64,000 nt of DNA, taken from the NCBI RefSeq assembly GCF_042186555.1, contig NC_133329.1:72252057-72316056 (forward strand). The letters are read 5' to 3'. Positions 1-9,142 of this stretch are shown here, in pieces. Each line of letters begins with the position of its first letter. The stretch's first letter is position 1. This DNA comes from Aquarana catesbeiana (lineage: Eukaryota > Chordata > Amphibia > Anura > Ranidae). The position numbers and the translations under genes were made by a program. The notes below the pieces were generated by a model. That model saw only the letters and a program-made list of their open reading frames with translations, was not told the DNA's origin and did not search any database.

Positions 1-480
1 CTCGGCTTAATGTGGAAGCCACACCAAAGCTTTATGATTGGAACCCCTGATGGGTTTTGATTTATGTAACAAAAATGGAAATTGAAATGCAATATCATTG
101 CTAAGAGGTCCAGATACAACCTTATTCCAATAAAAATCTGGGGGACAGTCCAAAAAGTGGTGACAAGTCAACACGTTTCGGGCATCCAAAAACACTACTT
201 CACCGGGGATAGAAAACACATAGATGTATCCAAATCAATACGATATCCCCTCCTCATGGTCATAGTGGAAACCAAAAACCCAATAGCAAGGGATGTATAA
301 AAATTAATGTCAGGTAACATTGAATAAATAATCAATATACTGTATGTACATGAACCTCAGACAAATGTGAGAATATGAATAATAAAGCATCAATTGGGTA
401 AAAAAAAAGTAACAAAAAACAAAATTAAGAGAAATTAAAATAATACATTTTGATTAAAATACTGTATGGATCTACACTAA
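1..480. other. no gene recognised; repeat-like AT-rich DNA
   Basis: Only short chance reading frames are present. The text around 165-215 (acacgtttcgg and following) resembles dispersed frog repeat DNA, but no terminal repeats or family could be fixed. It directly precedes a LINE fragment. Confidence 0.4.
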
Positions 481-831
481 GTGGCTCAAAAAAGGCCTTT
501 ACGGATTGGAGACTATCTTGATGATGACAAACAGTACTCTTTACAATGTTTTAGGGAAAAGCTGCAGATGCCACTTACTGAAACATTTTGGTACAACAAA
601 ATAATGTCTTTTGTTAGATCCAAACTTAGCTTGCTGGAAGGACCCCTTACGCTCATGACTTTTGAGGTGTCATGTCAAGGTGGGGGTTTCTTGTTTAGAT
701 GACATCTGCATTATACACTTCCCTCACTGATCTGAATGTTAAACTTCCCTATATGATCCAGTGGGAAAGGGAACTAAATCTGACTTTTGACCTCAATGAA
801 TGGCAAGACATTGGGGCTGATTTATGTCAGT
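481..831 (+). pseudogene. Tx1/L1-like LINE ORF2 fragment (C-terminal part)
   Basis: The frame from 481 (RPLRIGDYLDDDKQYSLQCF...) stops near 702. A shifted frame continues from about 700 with YMIQWERELNLTFDLNEW. This alternation of an acidic, aromatic block with W-E-x-E-L...L-N-E-W is typical of the region after the reverse transcriptase in vertebrate Tx1/L1-clade ORF2. No RT or endonuclease motifs remain, so this is a short, frameshifted relic. Family assignment is by eye; another non-LTR clade is possible. Confidence 0.55.
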
Positions 832-1610
832 AGAGGCGAACGGCGAGGCGCAACGCACATTTTCATATTTACGAAACGGTGCACCGGGAACAGAGTGTGA
901 AACCCCCATTTACTACAGCGATCTCGGCGCACAGGAGAATGCAATTAGTGCGCTACTATGGACATGGCGCACGGCATCTTCAATTCAATATTAACAGAAG
1001 ATGGAGGTGTCAATATTATGGGGTGATGTGAGGAAGTTTAGTAACAACTGCCCAAGTAACAAATATGCCCAAAATAGAATGAGAAAGTAACTTTTTCAGA
1101 GAAAGCCTGCTGTGCCTGCAAGTACGTTTAGAACTGCATGAGATCAATTAAAGCACTGCGCATGTGGCTCTTGAGCTCGTTCAAATGCGTTTGTTCACTG
1201 CGCGGCCAAAATCTTAGTAAATGTCAAGCATTTATGATGTTGTCAATTTGTTTCACTTTGATTTAATTGTCTGTGCTGCGTTATTCTGCAAAATCTTCCT
1301 CAAGATGTTGTGACTAATTAATGTTTAAATCCTTAATAGATGTCTGTTTGTGGGCGCACTCCTGTTAATTTCCTCTGCAAAATGGTCAGACCTCAAAACC
1401 ATATTCTGTTAGTGTCTCAATTTAACATGCATGTGTTTTTTGCTTTCCTTGGTCTTTTCCAAGTTATGTTTTGTTGACCAATAAAATTTGTAGCAAATTT
1501 TTATGTTTTATGTGTTTTGTTAATTTTCATGCAACAGATTTCCCAGCTGCAGCCTAACTAGGCTGATTGGCATTGCAAAACAAAAAAAGGTGTCATTTGT
1601 CTACAATCTA
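832..1610. other. no gene recognised
   Basis: About 780 bp without a usable reading frame. Nothing beyond mildly AT-rich anonymous sequence was recognised. Confidence 0.5.
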
Positions 1611-1682
1611 CTTTCCTGGTGCCTTCATGGTAGCATATGCATGGATTGTGCATATTCTGCCATGGATAGTCACCAGGAAAGG
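1611..1682. repeat. imperfect hairpin, MITE-like
   Basis: tttcctggtgccttcatgg at 1612-1630 is answered by ccatggatagtcaccaggaaa at 1660-1680, read as an inverted repeat. The loop contains the near-palindrome gcatatgcatgg. It may be one end of a small foldback element; no TSD was found. Confidence 0.5.
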
Positions 1683-1724
1683 AAAATTAGGGAGCGGTAA
1701 GTATTCCATTTTCTATTTTTAGCG

Positions 1725-1909
1725 CAGTGGTTCTCAGCCTCAGTCCTCAAGTACCCCCGACAGGACATGTTTTGGGAATTTATCTTAGCTAAAATAGCTG
1801 TCCAAAATACCAAGCCATTGACTGTGATTTAAAGCACCTGTGCAAGATGAAGGAAAACCTGCAAACATGGCCTGTTGGGGGTACTTGAGGACAGGGTTGA
1901 GGAGCACTG
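1725..1909. mobile_element. hAT-type MITE
   Basis: The left end cagtggttctcagcctcag and the right end, whose reverse complement starts cagtgctcctcaaccctg, form inverted repeats of about 33 bp ending at a caagtaccccc block. CAGTGGTTCTC is the usual hAT terminus. The 185-bp length and lack of an ORF mark it as non-autonomous. A clean 8-bp TSD could not be recognised. Confidence 0.7.
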
Positions 1910-2031
1910 AGCTAAAATTTAGCTCAAGACAATCCTGTTCTAATTGTGGGCATTTGAGGGAAACCAAGTGAGTGTTAGAACCCCTGCTTGTCTTTTTTAT
2001 GTTGGGCTTTGTGTCCCTTTTCTGAAAATTG

Positions 2032-2549
2032 CCTTCACTTCCTGTCACATAGCCAAACAGGAAGTAAGGGGAAAACCCTACCAATGTTTTTCATTGGGGA
2101 CACACAGGTTAATCTAATTAGTGTCCCCATTAGGCAAATTGCACTCTAGCACTTTGTTGTGTACACCCCAAATTATTAGGTATTTTGGTGTTTATTAAAG
2201 GCAAATCTACTCTGAAAATACAAGTGTACTCACTGGAAAGCACTGGTGATTTTATCATCCAATCGTGTAGAAGCAAAGATGCTTTTTTTTTTTCTTTGCA
2301 TGTCCCCCTTGTATCCCCAGCAACTGCACTTCCAAGTGCACTTGTAGTGCAAAGTGGATTTGCCTTTAGTAAATAAAGGCCAAAGTCCAAAGATGCAAAG
2401 ATGTCTAATAATTTGGGGTGTACACAGCAAAATGCTAGAGTGAAATTTACCTAATGGGGACACTAGTTAGATTGACCTGTGTCCCCAAGGAAAGACATTG
2501 GTAGGGTTTTACCCTCACTTCCTGTTTGGCTATGTGACAAGAAGTGAAT
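2032..2549. mobile_element. 518-bp long-hairpin foldback element
   Basis: The two halves are reverse complements along almost their whole length. ttcacttcctgtcacatagcc near 2036 pairs with ggctatgtgacaagaagtgaa near 2528-2548. ggggacacacaggttaatct pairs with agattgacctgtgtcccc. ttggggtgtacac and ggcaaatctactctg pair likewise near the centre, at about 2285. There is no coding content. Weaker similarity between the flanks may extend the arms outward. Confidence 0.75.
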
Positions 2550-3059
2550 AAATTTGAAGGAGAAAGTGACAACATTTGTGAGGTGTGGGTGTGCAGACAT
2601 CCCCAAAAATTGACAAGACTTCTAATCCCTCTGCACTCTATCCCCAAGCAAAAATAAGAAAGGATTTCATTTAGTTGAACTTTGCAAAGACACATTCCTA
2701 AGTTCAACTGTGATGCATGTCAATGGTCCATTTAGACCTTGTTTAATAGAAAACACCAGTTGCCTTTCACTAGAAACATTTGATAGTCCAGTCCTGGAAA
2801 TCTGCATCTGCTTTACTATTAATTTCCCTAAAAATTGGGTTCCAGTATCTAGATGCGCGACCTCTGTGTATGTGAGATGTGCAACTGCTGTGTGCGCGGA
2901 TGTAAGTACCCGTGGGGCATATCTGGTTCCCGAAAGCGGTGAACAGCACACAGGAATGACATCACACCCCTCCAGGAAGTTGCTTGTAGTGCTGCTAATT
3001 TCCTCCCACCACCATGCCCACTTCATCTTCTTCTGAGGAAGAGATGATCCTTATTTGCA
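2550..3059. other. no gene recognised
   Basis: About 500 bp between the foldback and the SINE remnant. Opposed reading frames around 2670-3036 look like chance: no family motif and no splice context. Confidence 0.45.
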
Positions 3060-3156
3060 AATTAAGAATTTTTTAACATGGGGTGGTGTTTGTGTGGGTC
3101 CCTAACACACTTTCATACATATTAGGGCCAATTTAGACAGAATCTGATTTACCTAC
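3060..3156 (-). mobile_element. SINE, 3' part (split by the LTR element)
   Basis: agggccaatttagacagaat and the following bases up to the CTAC at 3153-3156 read on the minus strand as the tail of a tRNA-derived SINE whose head is at 8467-8640. The two pieces join cleanly across the LTR element at one copy of CTAC. Confidence 0.65.
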
Positions 3157-3731
3157 TGTGGCAGTAGGACCCTGTGCTGCCTGAAAGATTGCTGGTTTAC
3201 GCCAGATTTTGGAGAGAAAGGCACGCTGATTGCACAGCTGTGTGCTGGGCTATTTAATTGTGACCTGGCTATGGCTCAGGGTTCCACCCAACAGACAGGA
3301 AGTCTATGCATGGGAGTCAGGTGGACTTCCATTCCTCTGAGAGGATTCAGAGGCTGCAGGAGGCAGCCAGAGCATGCATGTCTGCAGGAGGCAGATGTAC
3401 TTGGTGACAGAACAGCAAGTAGTAAGCAGCAGGAGTAAGCTAGGAGAGAGCTTCACTCTAGGAAACTCTTTTGGGTCTGAGGAGCAGACCTAAGGCCTAG
3501 GCTAAAGGCCGGAATCAGCCATATGGCAAGAATGTACGCCAGGAGGCTAAAGTATTGAGTGTGCAAGATACAGTAATGGTGGAACCCCCTGCGAGGGCTA
3601 CTGATGTCTTTGTGAACTTTTCTGTGTTTTTAAATAAAAGTGGGCTACCAGGCCCTTTAAAAATACAGTTTTGTACTGGAGTACTCACTGACAACGCACC
3701 TACCGTTTGAGTCTGATACCCCAATCTTACA
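3157..3731 (+). repeat. 5' LTR (575 bp)
   Basis: Begins TGTGGCAGTAGG and ends AATCTTACA, with the same length and ends as 7892-8466. An aataaa lies in the tttttaaataaaagtgggc stretch near 3630, a plausible R/U5 polyadenylation signal. It starts immediately after CTAC of the disrupted SINE. Confidence 0.9.
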
Positions 3732-3733
3732 TA

Positions 3734-3750
3734 TGGTGGAGAATGCGGGC
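3734..3750 (+). other. putative primer binding site
   Basis: tggtggagaatgcgggc lies two bases after the LTR. It starts TGG, as expected for complementarity to a tRNA 3' CCA. The tRNA was not identified. Confidence 0.5.
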
Positions 3751-3913
3751 AGATTTGGAAGAGTTCCAGATCCTCGCATACCAAAAACAGTGAGTAGCAA
3801 GAAACTGTGTTTTGCAGCAATGCTGTGAGGAGCAGCTCATGTGAACCAGTGGAGTCTGCATGTGAAAGTGTGCTGTTTGCAAATCTTAAAGAGACGGTAC
3901 GCAAAATTTTCCT

Positions 3914-4442
3914 GTGTTAAAAGGAACTGTGTTAAAAAGCGTTGTGTGCCTGACTGCAGAGATAGGGCGGTCAAAGCGCAAAAAGGAAGCAATGTTTGCT
4001 GAGATGAGAGACAGAACCTTGTGGCTGGAGGGGTTGTTACCAACAGAACAAGCCCCAGACTGGTGCAAGATGCATTTGGCCGCACTGGAGCAAAGGAAAA
4101 AGGAAAGCAAGCCGTCCTTTAGTGCAAAGAGTGAGCAGATGGGTGCGGTTGTCCATGGCAACAAAGCAGAAATCCATACAGCTAACTTCATACGGCCTAT
4201 GCTGCCTTCTGAACATGTTATAGACTTTTTGGATGATTTTGCGATGATTGCTTCCTACAGAGGATGGCCTAAAAGTCGCTGGGTTGAGTTGGTGCAACCT
4301 TTTTTTGATGGAGGAGTACCAAGAGGTGTACCGCGGGATGTATCATAACCGAGATGACTACGACAATTTCCTAGGAGCAATCCAATCTAGAGAGCGCTGG
4401 AAAAGATCAACAGGGAGAAAGTGGTCTCCCATGGCAACCTGA
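3914..4442 (+). pseudogene. gag-like ORF with a +1 break
   Basis: The frame from 3914 runs to about 4310 and contains FLDDFAMIASYRGWPKSRW, resembling the capsid-type W-x-x-L segment of LTR-element Gag or SCAN-like domains. At the seven-T run near 4303-4309 the sensible reading moves to the overlapping frame (EVYRGMYHNRDDYDNFLGAI), which stops at 4442. Together this is only about 175 residues, shorter than a normal Gag, with no zinc knuckle. The break could be a real inactivating indel, a slippage site or a homopolymer error. Confidence 0.5.
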
Positions 4443-4845
4443 GAAAGTCTGTTTGCAGAAAAGAGGAGCTACAGCAGAGATGTGGCTCGAATTCTAAATG
4501 AAGAGTCTGTTGTCACCCCTGGCAACCGTGAAGGAAATTTTGTTCAGCCTGCACGGGATGATGGAGAGCACAAGAAATCAATGGTTTCAAGTTATGGCTG
4601 CTTGTGTGAAGTGGTCAGCCCAGAGAAGAGAGCACAGTATCCAGCATCCTGCAAGGGGTATGACCATGTGTGTAAGTCTGCTGTTACCCCTGGCAACAGA
4701 AAACCTGTTTGGCCTGCAGGGGATGTTGGAAAATCCAAGAAGGATGCAATGTTGCCCTGTGTCCATATGGGGGCATTAGCTTGTGAGAGCACAGCAAAGA
4801 AGGGACAACGCCCTCAATTGAAGCTTTCAACACCTTCCAAATGTA
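4443..4845 (+). other. LTR-element interior upstream of the MITE
   Basis: Two overlapping frames (4482 and 4498 onward) are open, but neither resembles a known domain. The 4498-4779 frame contains two related phrases, SLLSPLATVKEILFSLHGMM and SLLLPLATENLFGLQGML. These follow from repeated DNA around the X-box motifs, so this is degenerate repeat-built sequence and may not be translated. Confidence 0.4.
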
Positions 4846-5239
4846 AGGCTGGGTTCACACTGCTGCAGTGCGGGAACGCAGCGAATTTACTGCGGGTTCC
4901 CGCATCGCACCAACTCGCACGGCAGTTCACACTGCCATATGCGAACTGCTGGGGAGTGTCATACAATGTTAATGACACCCCCAGTTCAGCTCGCATATCG
5001 CACTGCGAACTGACAATTCGGACATTTTCGGATCGCATAGGTGTGAACACCCATGCGATCCGATTCTGGTCCGAACAAAAAAAAGGGTCCTGTGCGAGTT
5101 TGGACCGAATGCGGTGCGATATCAGCCATACTATCTGTATGGCTGATATCGCACAGCACAGACATCGCATGTGATGTGAACAGCAGTGCGCTGCGAATCA
5201 CATACGATGTCTGCCACCGCAGCAGTGTGAACCCAGCCT
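4846..5239. mobile_element. TA-flanked MITE inside the LTR element
   Basis: aggctgggttcacactgctg and its inverted copy ending gtgtgaacccagcct bound 394 bp. TA sits at 4844-4845 and 5240-5241, suggesting a Tc1/mariner-type TA duplication. The interior is partly palindromic (gcgatatcagccata ... tatggctgatatcgc). It inserted after the LTR element's interior had formed and breaks its upstream frames. Confidence 0.75.
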
Positions 5240-5566
5240 TATGGTAAGACTGTTGCAGTTACAAATGTGAGATAGACTGGTTATGGGACTATTCCCTGTG
5301 AAGTGGGAATAAGTCCAGTGAGAAAAATTGCTTTCAGAGACTTGCAAGTGAATACCCTGTGTAGTAACAAAGCCCAGTTTGAAGCTGAACCTGCAGAAAG
5401 CTTGAGGACTGGTAAGGACTTGTCTTCAGGCAGTGTATTGTTTAGCAGGAAGACAAGTGGTAAAAATGAAGATATGTTGCTTGCTAATGCGATTAAAAAT
5501 GTGATACTGCATCCAGAAATGTAAGGGGTGACCACTGAGAAATGTGTGCTGTTGCCCCTAGCAACC
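5240..5566 (+). other. LTR-element interior before the long ORF
   Basis: An in-frame open stretch (5303-5524) ends at a TAA (5522-5524), directly before the long ORF in the same frame. It could once have been its N-terminal extension. No domain recognised. Confidence 0.35.
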
Positions 5567-8173
5567 ATGGCAGGTGTAGCAGAGGTGTCCCTGGAGACCG
5601 CCCAGGAGCTCATGGTGTCTGAGCTCAGAGTTTCCCAGGACAACTGTGTCGCCGCACCGACTGACAAGTGTGTTTCACATGAGGTGAAAAGCAATGTACT
5701 AAATATCCTACAATCTCAAACTGCTAATGTGATAACGCAGCTTATACAAGGCAGAAAGGTGGATAATGATGATGTTGAAAAGTGTATTACTGACAATGTT
5801 GATGGTTTGGTGTCTCCCATGGTAACCACAGGTAGTGCAGCAGAGTTGTCCCAGGAAATCTCAGGAGGACTCCCAGTGTTGGAGCCGACGGGGGTCCAGG
5901 ACAGCTCTGATACTGCTCAGGTGGAAAACAATGGGGAAATAGCTCAAATGAGGGAGTATGTATTATCACAATCTGATGTGGTTGACAGTGACTGGTGCAG
6001 ATTGTCTGCTGCTAAACCACTCTGTCCACCTGTGTCTCCATGGGCAGAGGGAGTAGTACTACAGAGTGCTGATGACTGGAGCACAGACAGGATAGACTGG
6101 GATAGTCTCGCCATTAAGGTGATAGCGTGGTGGAAAGAAATTTCTGAAGGTAATAGTAAGCTGGACACTATTGCTGCTGTGACAAATGGAGAGGCTGCAA
6201 AGCCAGTAGACACAGGTGCGTTGGCTGTTGCAGAACTTAACCCCCTCCAGGCGGAAGGATCGGAAAAGGGCGCATATATAGCAGAAGTTTTGTCCACAGC
6301 AAAAGAGATGAGTAATGTTGAGTGTCAGGATGATGGGATAATGGATAGGGACTTGGAACGGCTCAGTGTTGCTGAAAATGAGACGATGAGTGTGACACAT
6401 GCATTTAGCGGTGCTCATGGGGAGCCGCAAGTTTTGTCAGTGGCCTCTGAGGTGGAGGTCTCTTTGAGTGTCTCGGCCTCTCAAGCCTTAGCAAATGAGC
6501 CCCTCCACGTTGTTAGTAAGGGAAAAGTCCCTAGAGTTCTGTGTTTAGATGTGGCATGTCTAGAAATAACTGAGATGTTGTTGGAATTGGTGAAAATCTT
6601 TCCGCTGTATACCTGCATGTATCCACCGCAGATGGGCGACCTGGTACTGCGTAGTACCAATCAGTGGAGACACGTGGTACAGGCGATGTTAAGCAATGTT
6701 GATAAAAATTGGTTACTGCAATGTTGGTTACTTTTGCGGAAAGTGGTCTCGCAGTTCTCTGCGAGAGTGCTTCCAGCGACAGTTATGTGCGGAAGGCGTT
6801 CAGGGGAACTGCTAGAGGAATCAAAAATGATAGACATAGTGGAAGTCTCTCCGTATGCTGGTGTGATGAGGTGCATTCCTGCTGGTGCGGTCCGAGGTGC
6901 AGCTGAGCAGTGGTTGGTACATGGCGCGTGTGCTGTCTCACCCGCTAGACCTCATGTAAAGGAAGGGCCCGGAAAAGACGCGGCAGTAGTGGGAATTCAA
7001 TCCATCACTCGCAGGGAGGTGCAGTTTGAGGTACCCGGAGACACTTTGACAGAAAATGACAGTGTTGGTAACTGTAATAAAAAAGTGTATGAGAAGCACT
7101 GTAGAGCACTATCGGACAGCTCAGAGGTATTGGTTGAGGTACCAATGGACACAGAAATGGTTAAAGAGATTGATGTGGAAAAATGTGGCGAAAAATGTGC
7201 GTTGGTAGGACAGTTGCTATTGGAGTGTTGGACAACAGGGAGCGATGTGAAACTGCGGGAATGTCCCATAGGGAGTAACTGCTTGCCTGTAGATGGTCCC
7301 TCCCTAGACACTGTCCTAGCAAACAAGGTGACAAGAGGTCTTGATGATAATACTGAGTTGAATAACCCCTTGTGGAACATTGCTATTGAGGTTAAACAGA
7401 AGTATGTGGTGTTGATCTCAGATGATTTGGTTGCCAAGGGTAACCACACAGGGGTTAGTGAACCTGATAAATGGATGTTGTTGGTTAGTGTTGCATCAGG
7501 TAGTGAGAGGGGTCAGTCCCTGACATATTTCATGGAAGTGGGTCCCCAACAGTCCCAGGAGAGTAGGTCTGTGGGAGGAAAAAGGAGGATCCCGTGGCCA
7601 GAAGGTGGAGGGTATAGAGAGATTAGTAGGAGCCCACGGTTCAGGAAGAAGTGCTGGTGGAAGCACACCCAGAAAAAGATGTGGGTGGAGTGCCCCTTTA
7701 GAGAAAAGGTTGGGCAGATTAGGACTCCTGCTGCTGATAGTTGGCACAGAGGTGCCAAGGTGAAGTGCTGGTGGAAACATACCCGGAAAAAGAAATGGGC
7801 CTACGCAGCTAATGGCTGGCACAGAGGTGTCCCATTCTTAGTGACGGGTTTATGTGTTCCTCCCTCCGGTTCGAAACAAGGGGGGAGGATATGTGGCAGT
7901 AGGACCCTGTGCTACCTGGAAGATTGCTGGTTTACGCCAGATTTTGGAGAGAAAGGCACGCTGATTGCACAGCTGTGTGCTGGGCTATTTAATTGTGACC
8001 TGGCTATGGCTCAGGGTTCCACCCAACAGACAGGAAGTCTATGCATGGGAGTCAGGTGGACTTCCATTCCTCTGAGAGGATTCAGAGGCTGCAGGAGGCA
8101 GCCAGAGTATGCATGTCTGCAGGAGGCAGATGTACTTGGTGACAGAACAGCAAGTAGTAAGCAGCAGGAGTAA
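5567..8173 (+). CDS. 868-aa ORF of unknown function in the LTR element
   Basis: The frame is open from 5528 (GTG). The first ATG, at 5567, sits in ACCATGG, an optimal Kozak context, so that start is preferred. The first two thirds are acidic, Val/Ser/Glu-rich and low in aromatics, without a recognisable domain. From about residue 680 it turns strongly basic, with a duplicated KCWWKHT(Q/R)KK block about 45 residues apart, each followed by a D/G-W-HRG phrase, then CVPPSGSKQGGRICG at the start of the 3' LTR. The last 90 or so residues and the stop are encoded in the LTR. There is no zinc knuckle, D-S/T-G, YXDD or DDE motif. No function is assigned; a divergent structural or accessory protein is possible. 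Lack of stops over 2.6 kb argues that it was translated recently. Confidence 0.6.
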   Translation: MAGVAEVSLETAQELMVSELRVSQDNCVAAPTDKCVSHEVKSNVLNILQSQTANVITQLIQGRKVDNDDVEKCITDNVDGLVSPMVTTGSAAELSQEISGGLPVLEPTGVQDSSDTAQVENNGEIAQMREYVLSQSDVVDSDWCRLSAAKPLCPPVSPWAEGVVLQSADDWSTDRIDWDSLAIKVIAWWKEISEGNSKLDTIAAVTNGEAAKPVDTGALAVAELNPLQAEGSEKGAYIAEVLSTAKEMSNVECQDDGIMDRDLERLSVAENETMSVTHAFSGAHGEPQVLSVASEVEVSLSVSASQALANEPLHVVSKGKVPRVLCLDVACLEITEMLLELVKIFPLYTCMYPPQMGDLVLRSTNQWRHVVQAMLSNVDKNWLLQCWLLLRKVVSQFSARVLPATVMCGRRSGELLEESKMIDIVEVSPYAGVMRCIPAGAVRGAAEQWLVHGACAVSPARPHVKEGPGKDAAVVGIQSITRREVQFEVPGDTLTENDSVGNCNKKVYEKHCRALSDSSEVLVEVPMDTEMVKEIDVEKCGEKCALVGQLLLECWTTGSDVKLRECPIGSNCLPVDGPSLDTVLANKVTRGLDDNTELNNPLWNIAIEVKQKYVVLISDDLVAKGNHTGVSEPDKWMLLVSVASGSERGQSLTYFMEVGPQQSQESRSVGGKRRIPWPEGGGYREISRSPRFRKKCWWKHTQKKMWVECPFREKVGQIRTPAADSWHRGAKVKCWWKHTRKKKWAYAANGWHRGVPFLVTGLCVPPSGSKQGGRICGSRTLCYLEDCWFTPDFGEKGTLIAQLCAGLFNCDLAMAQGSTQQTGSLCMGVRWTSIPLRGFRGCRRQPEYACLQEADVLGDRTASSKQQE
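7878..7891 (+). other. polypurine tract
   Basis: aaggggggaggata immediately precedes the TGTGGCAG start of the 3' LTR, as expected for plus-strand priming. Confidence 0.75.
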
Positions 8174-8466
8174 GCTAGGAGAGAGCTTCACTCTAGGAAA
8201 CTCTTTTGGGTCTGAGGAGCAGACCTAAGGCCTAGGCTAAAGGCCGGAATCAGCCATATGACAAGAATGTACGCCAGGAGGCTAAAGTATTGAGTGTGCA
8301 AGATACAGTAATGGTGGAACCCCCTGCGAGGGCTACTGATGTCTTTGTGAACTTTTCTGTGTTTTTAAATAAAAGTGGGCTACCAGGCCCTTTAAAAATA
8401 CAGTTTTGTACTGGAGTACTCACTGACAACGCACCTACCGTTTGAGTCTGATACTCCAATCTTACA
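7892..8466 (+). repeat. 3' LTR (575 bp)
   Basis: Same length and ends as the 5' LTR. Differences seen by eye are two near the start (gctacctgga versus gctgcctgaa), one in agtatgcatg, one in atatgacaag and one in gatactccaa, about 0.9 percent. CTAC follows directly. Confidence 0.9.
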
Positions 8467-8640
8467 CTACCAACATGTTTTTAGAGTGTGGCAGGAAACG
8501 AGAGTACCTGGAGAATACCCACGCAGGCACAGGGAGAACATGCAAACTCCAGGCAGACGGTGTCACGGGCAGGATTTGAACCAGCAACCCTTTTTGCTGC
8601 TAGGTGAAAGTGCTACCCACTAAACCACTGTACTGCCCAA
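8467..8640 (-). mobile_element. tRNA-derived SINE, 5' part
   Basis: On the minus strand the head carries a pol III A box (tggtttagtgggtagcac, 8610-8627) and a B box (ggttcaaatcc, 8572-8582), followed by the cctggagtttgcatgttctc phrase of a SINE widespread in fish and amphibians. The tail is at 3060-3156; the LTR element inserted between them. Confidence 0.75.
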
Positions 8641-8737
8641 ATATATATCTAAAAGTGTAGGTTCTTGTGTCCACCAGCAGAGAGAAGTTGGGTAGATGTC
8701 ACACTCCCAATTCTGGAGGCATAGTAATGGTCTAGCA

Positions 8738-8885
8738 CAGGGATCTTCAAACTACAGCCCTCCAGTTGTTCAGGAACTACAATTCCCATCATGCCTAGTC
8801 ATGTCTGTGAATGTCAGAGTTTTACAATGCCTCATGGGATGTGTAGTTCCACAACAGCTGGAGAGCCGTAGTTTGAAGATTCCTG
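8738..8885. mobile_element. hAT-type MITE
   Basis: cagggatcttcaaactac at the left and gtagtttgaagattcctg at the right are inverted repeats. Inner arms (ctccagttgttcaggaacta / tagttccacaacagctggag) also pair. Flanks gtctagca and ctctagca are similar but offset, so the TSD is uncertain. Confidence 0.75.
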
Positions 8886-9142
8886 ATCACTCTAGCATGT
8901 CAAGAAATATCGTTAGGAAAATAAAGTGGGTCATGGCACATCTACATTCCAAATTTGGTACTTAAGATGGTCATGCACTATGCAATCTGATTGGCCAATC
9001 TCTGTACAACTCGATATTTCGGCAAAATAGGCAATAGGAAGATGCACTTGAACAATTAATTCAAATTATAAGAGTTCAAACAGGCTCCTGCACTAAATAA
9101 TTTTTTTTTAAGATCTAACTGATTGCAGTGTATGGTCACCTT

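Larger units (their letters stand above)
4148..7444 (+). promoter_or_regulatory. set of seven X-box (RFX-type) palindromes
   Basis: Motifs of the form GTNRCC-NNN-RGYAAC occur at 4512-4526 (GTCACCCCTGGCAAC), 4683-4697, 5551-5565 and 7430-7444 (GTTGCCAAGGGTAAC). Near matches with one half-site mismatch lie at 4148-4162, 4424-4438 and 5812-5826. All have a 3-bp spacer and one orientation. RFX-family proteins bind this consensus. Several copies share flanking bases (cccctggcaac), so duplication of an ancestral repeat inside the element may explain part of the set. Binding is not shown. Confidence 0.5.
3157..8466 (+). mobile_element. young LTR retrotransposon without visible polymerase
   Basis: Two 575-bp direct repeats (TGTGGCAG...CTTACA) flank 4.16 kb. 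A primer-binding-like TGG starts at 3734 and a purine tract precedes the 3' LTR. CTAC duplicates at 3153-3156 and 8467-8470. By eye the LTRs differ at only five positions, so the insertion is recent. The interior carries a gag-like remnant, a MITE insertion and an 868-codon ORF, but no protease, reverse transcriptase, RNase H or integrase motif was seen in any frame. It is presumably mobilised in trans by an autonomous relative. A Ty3/Gypsy-type affiliation is a guess from the 4-bp TSD and the gag-like stretch. Confidence 0.85.

Noticed and set aside
5567..8173. Calling the 868-codon ORF a retroviral envelope or Pol
   Set aside because: No signal peptide, fusion or transmembrane segment and no RT, protease or integrase motif visible.
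8572..8627. tRNA gene
   Set aside because: A and B boxes are present but no cloverleaf or acceptor stem was found; it is the head of a SINE.
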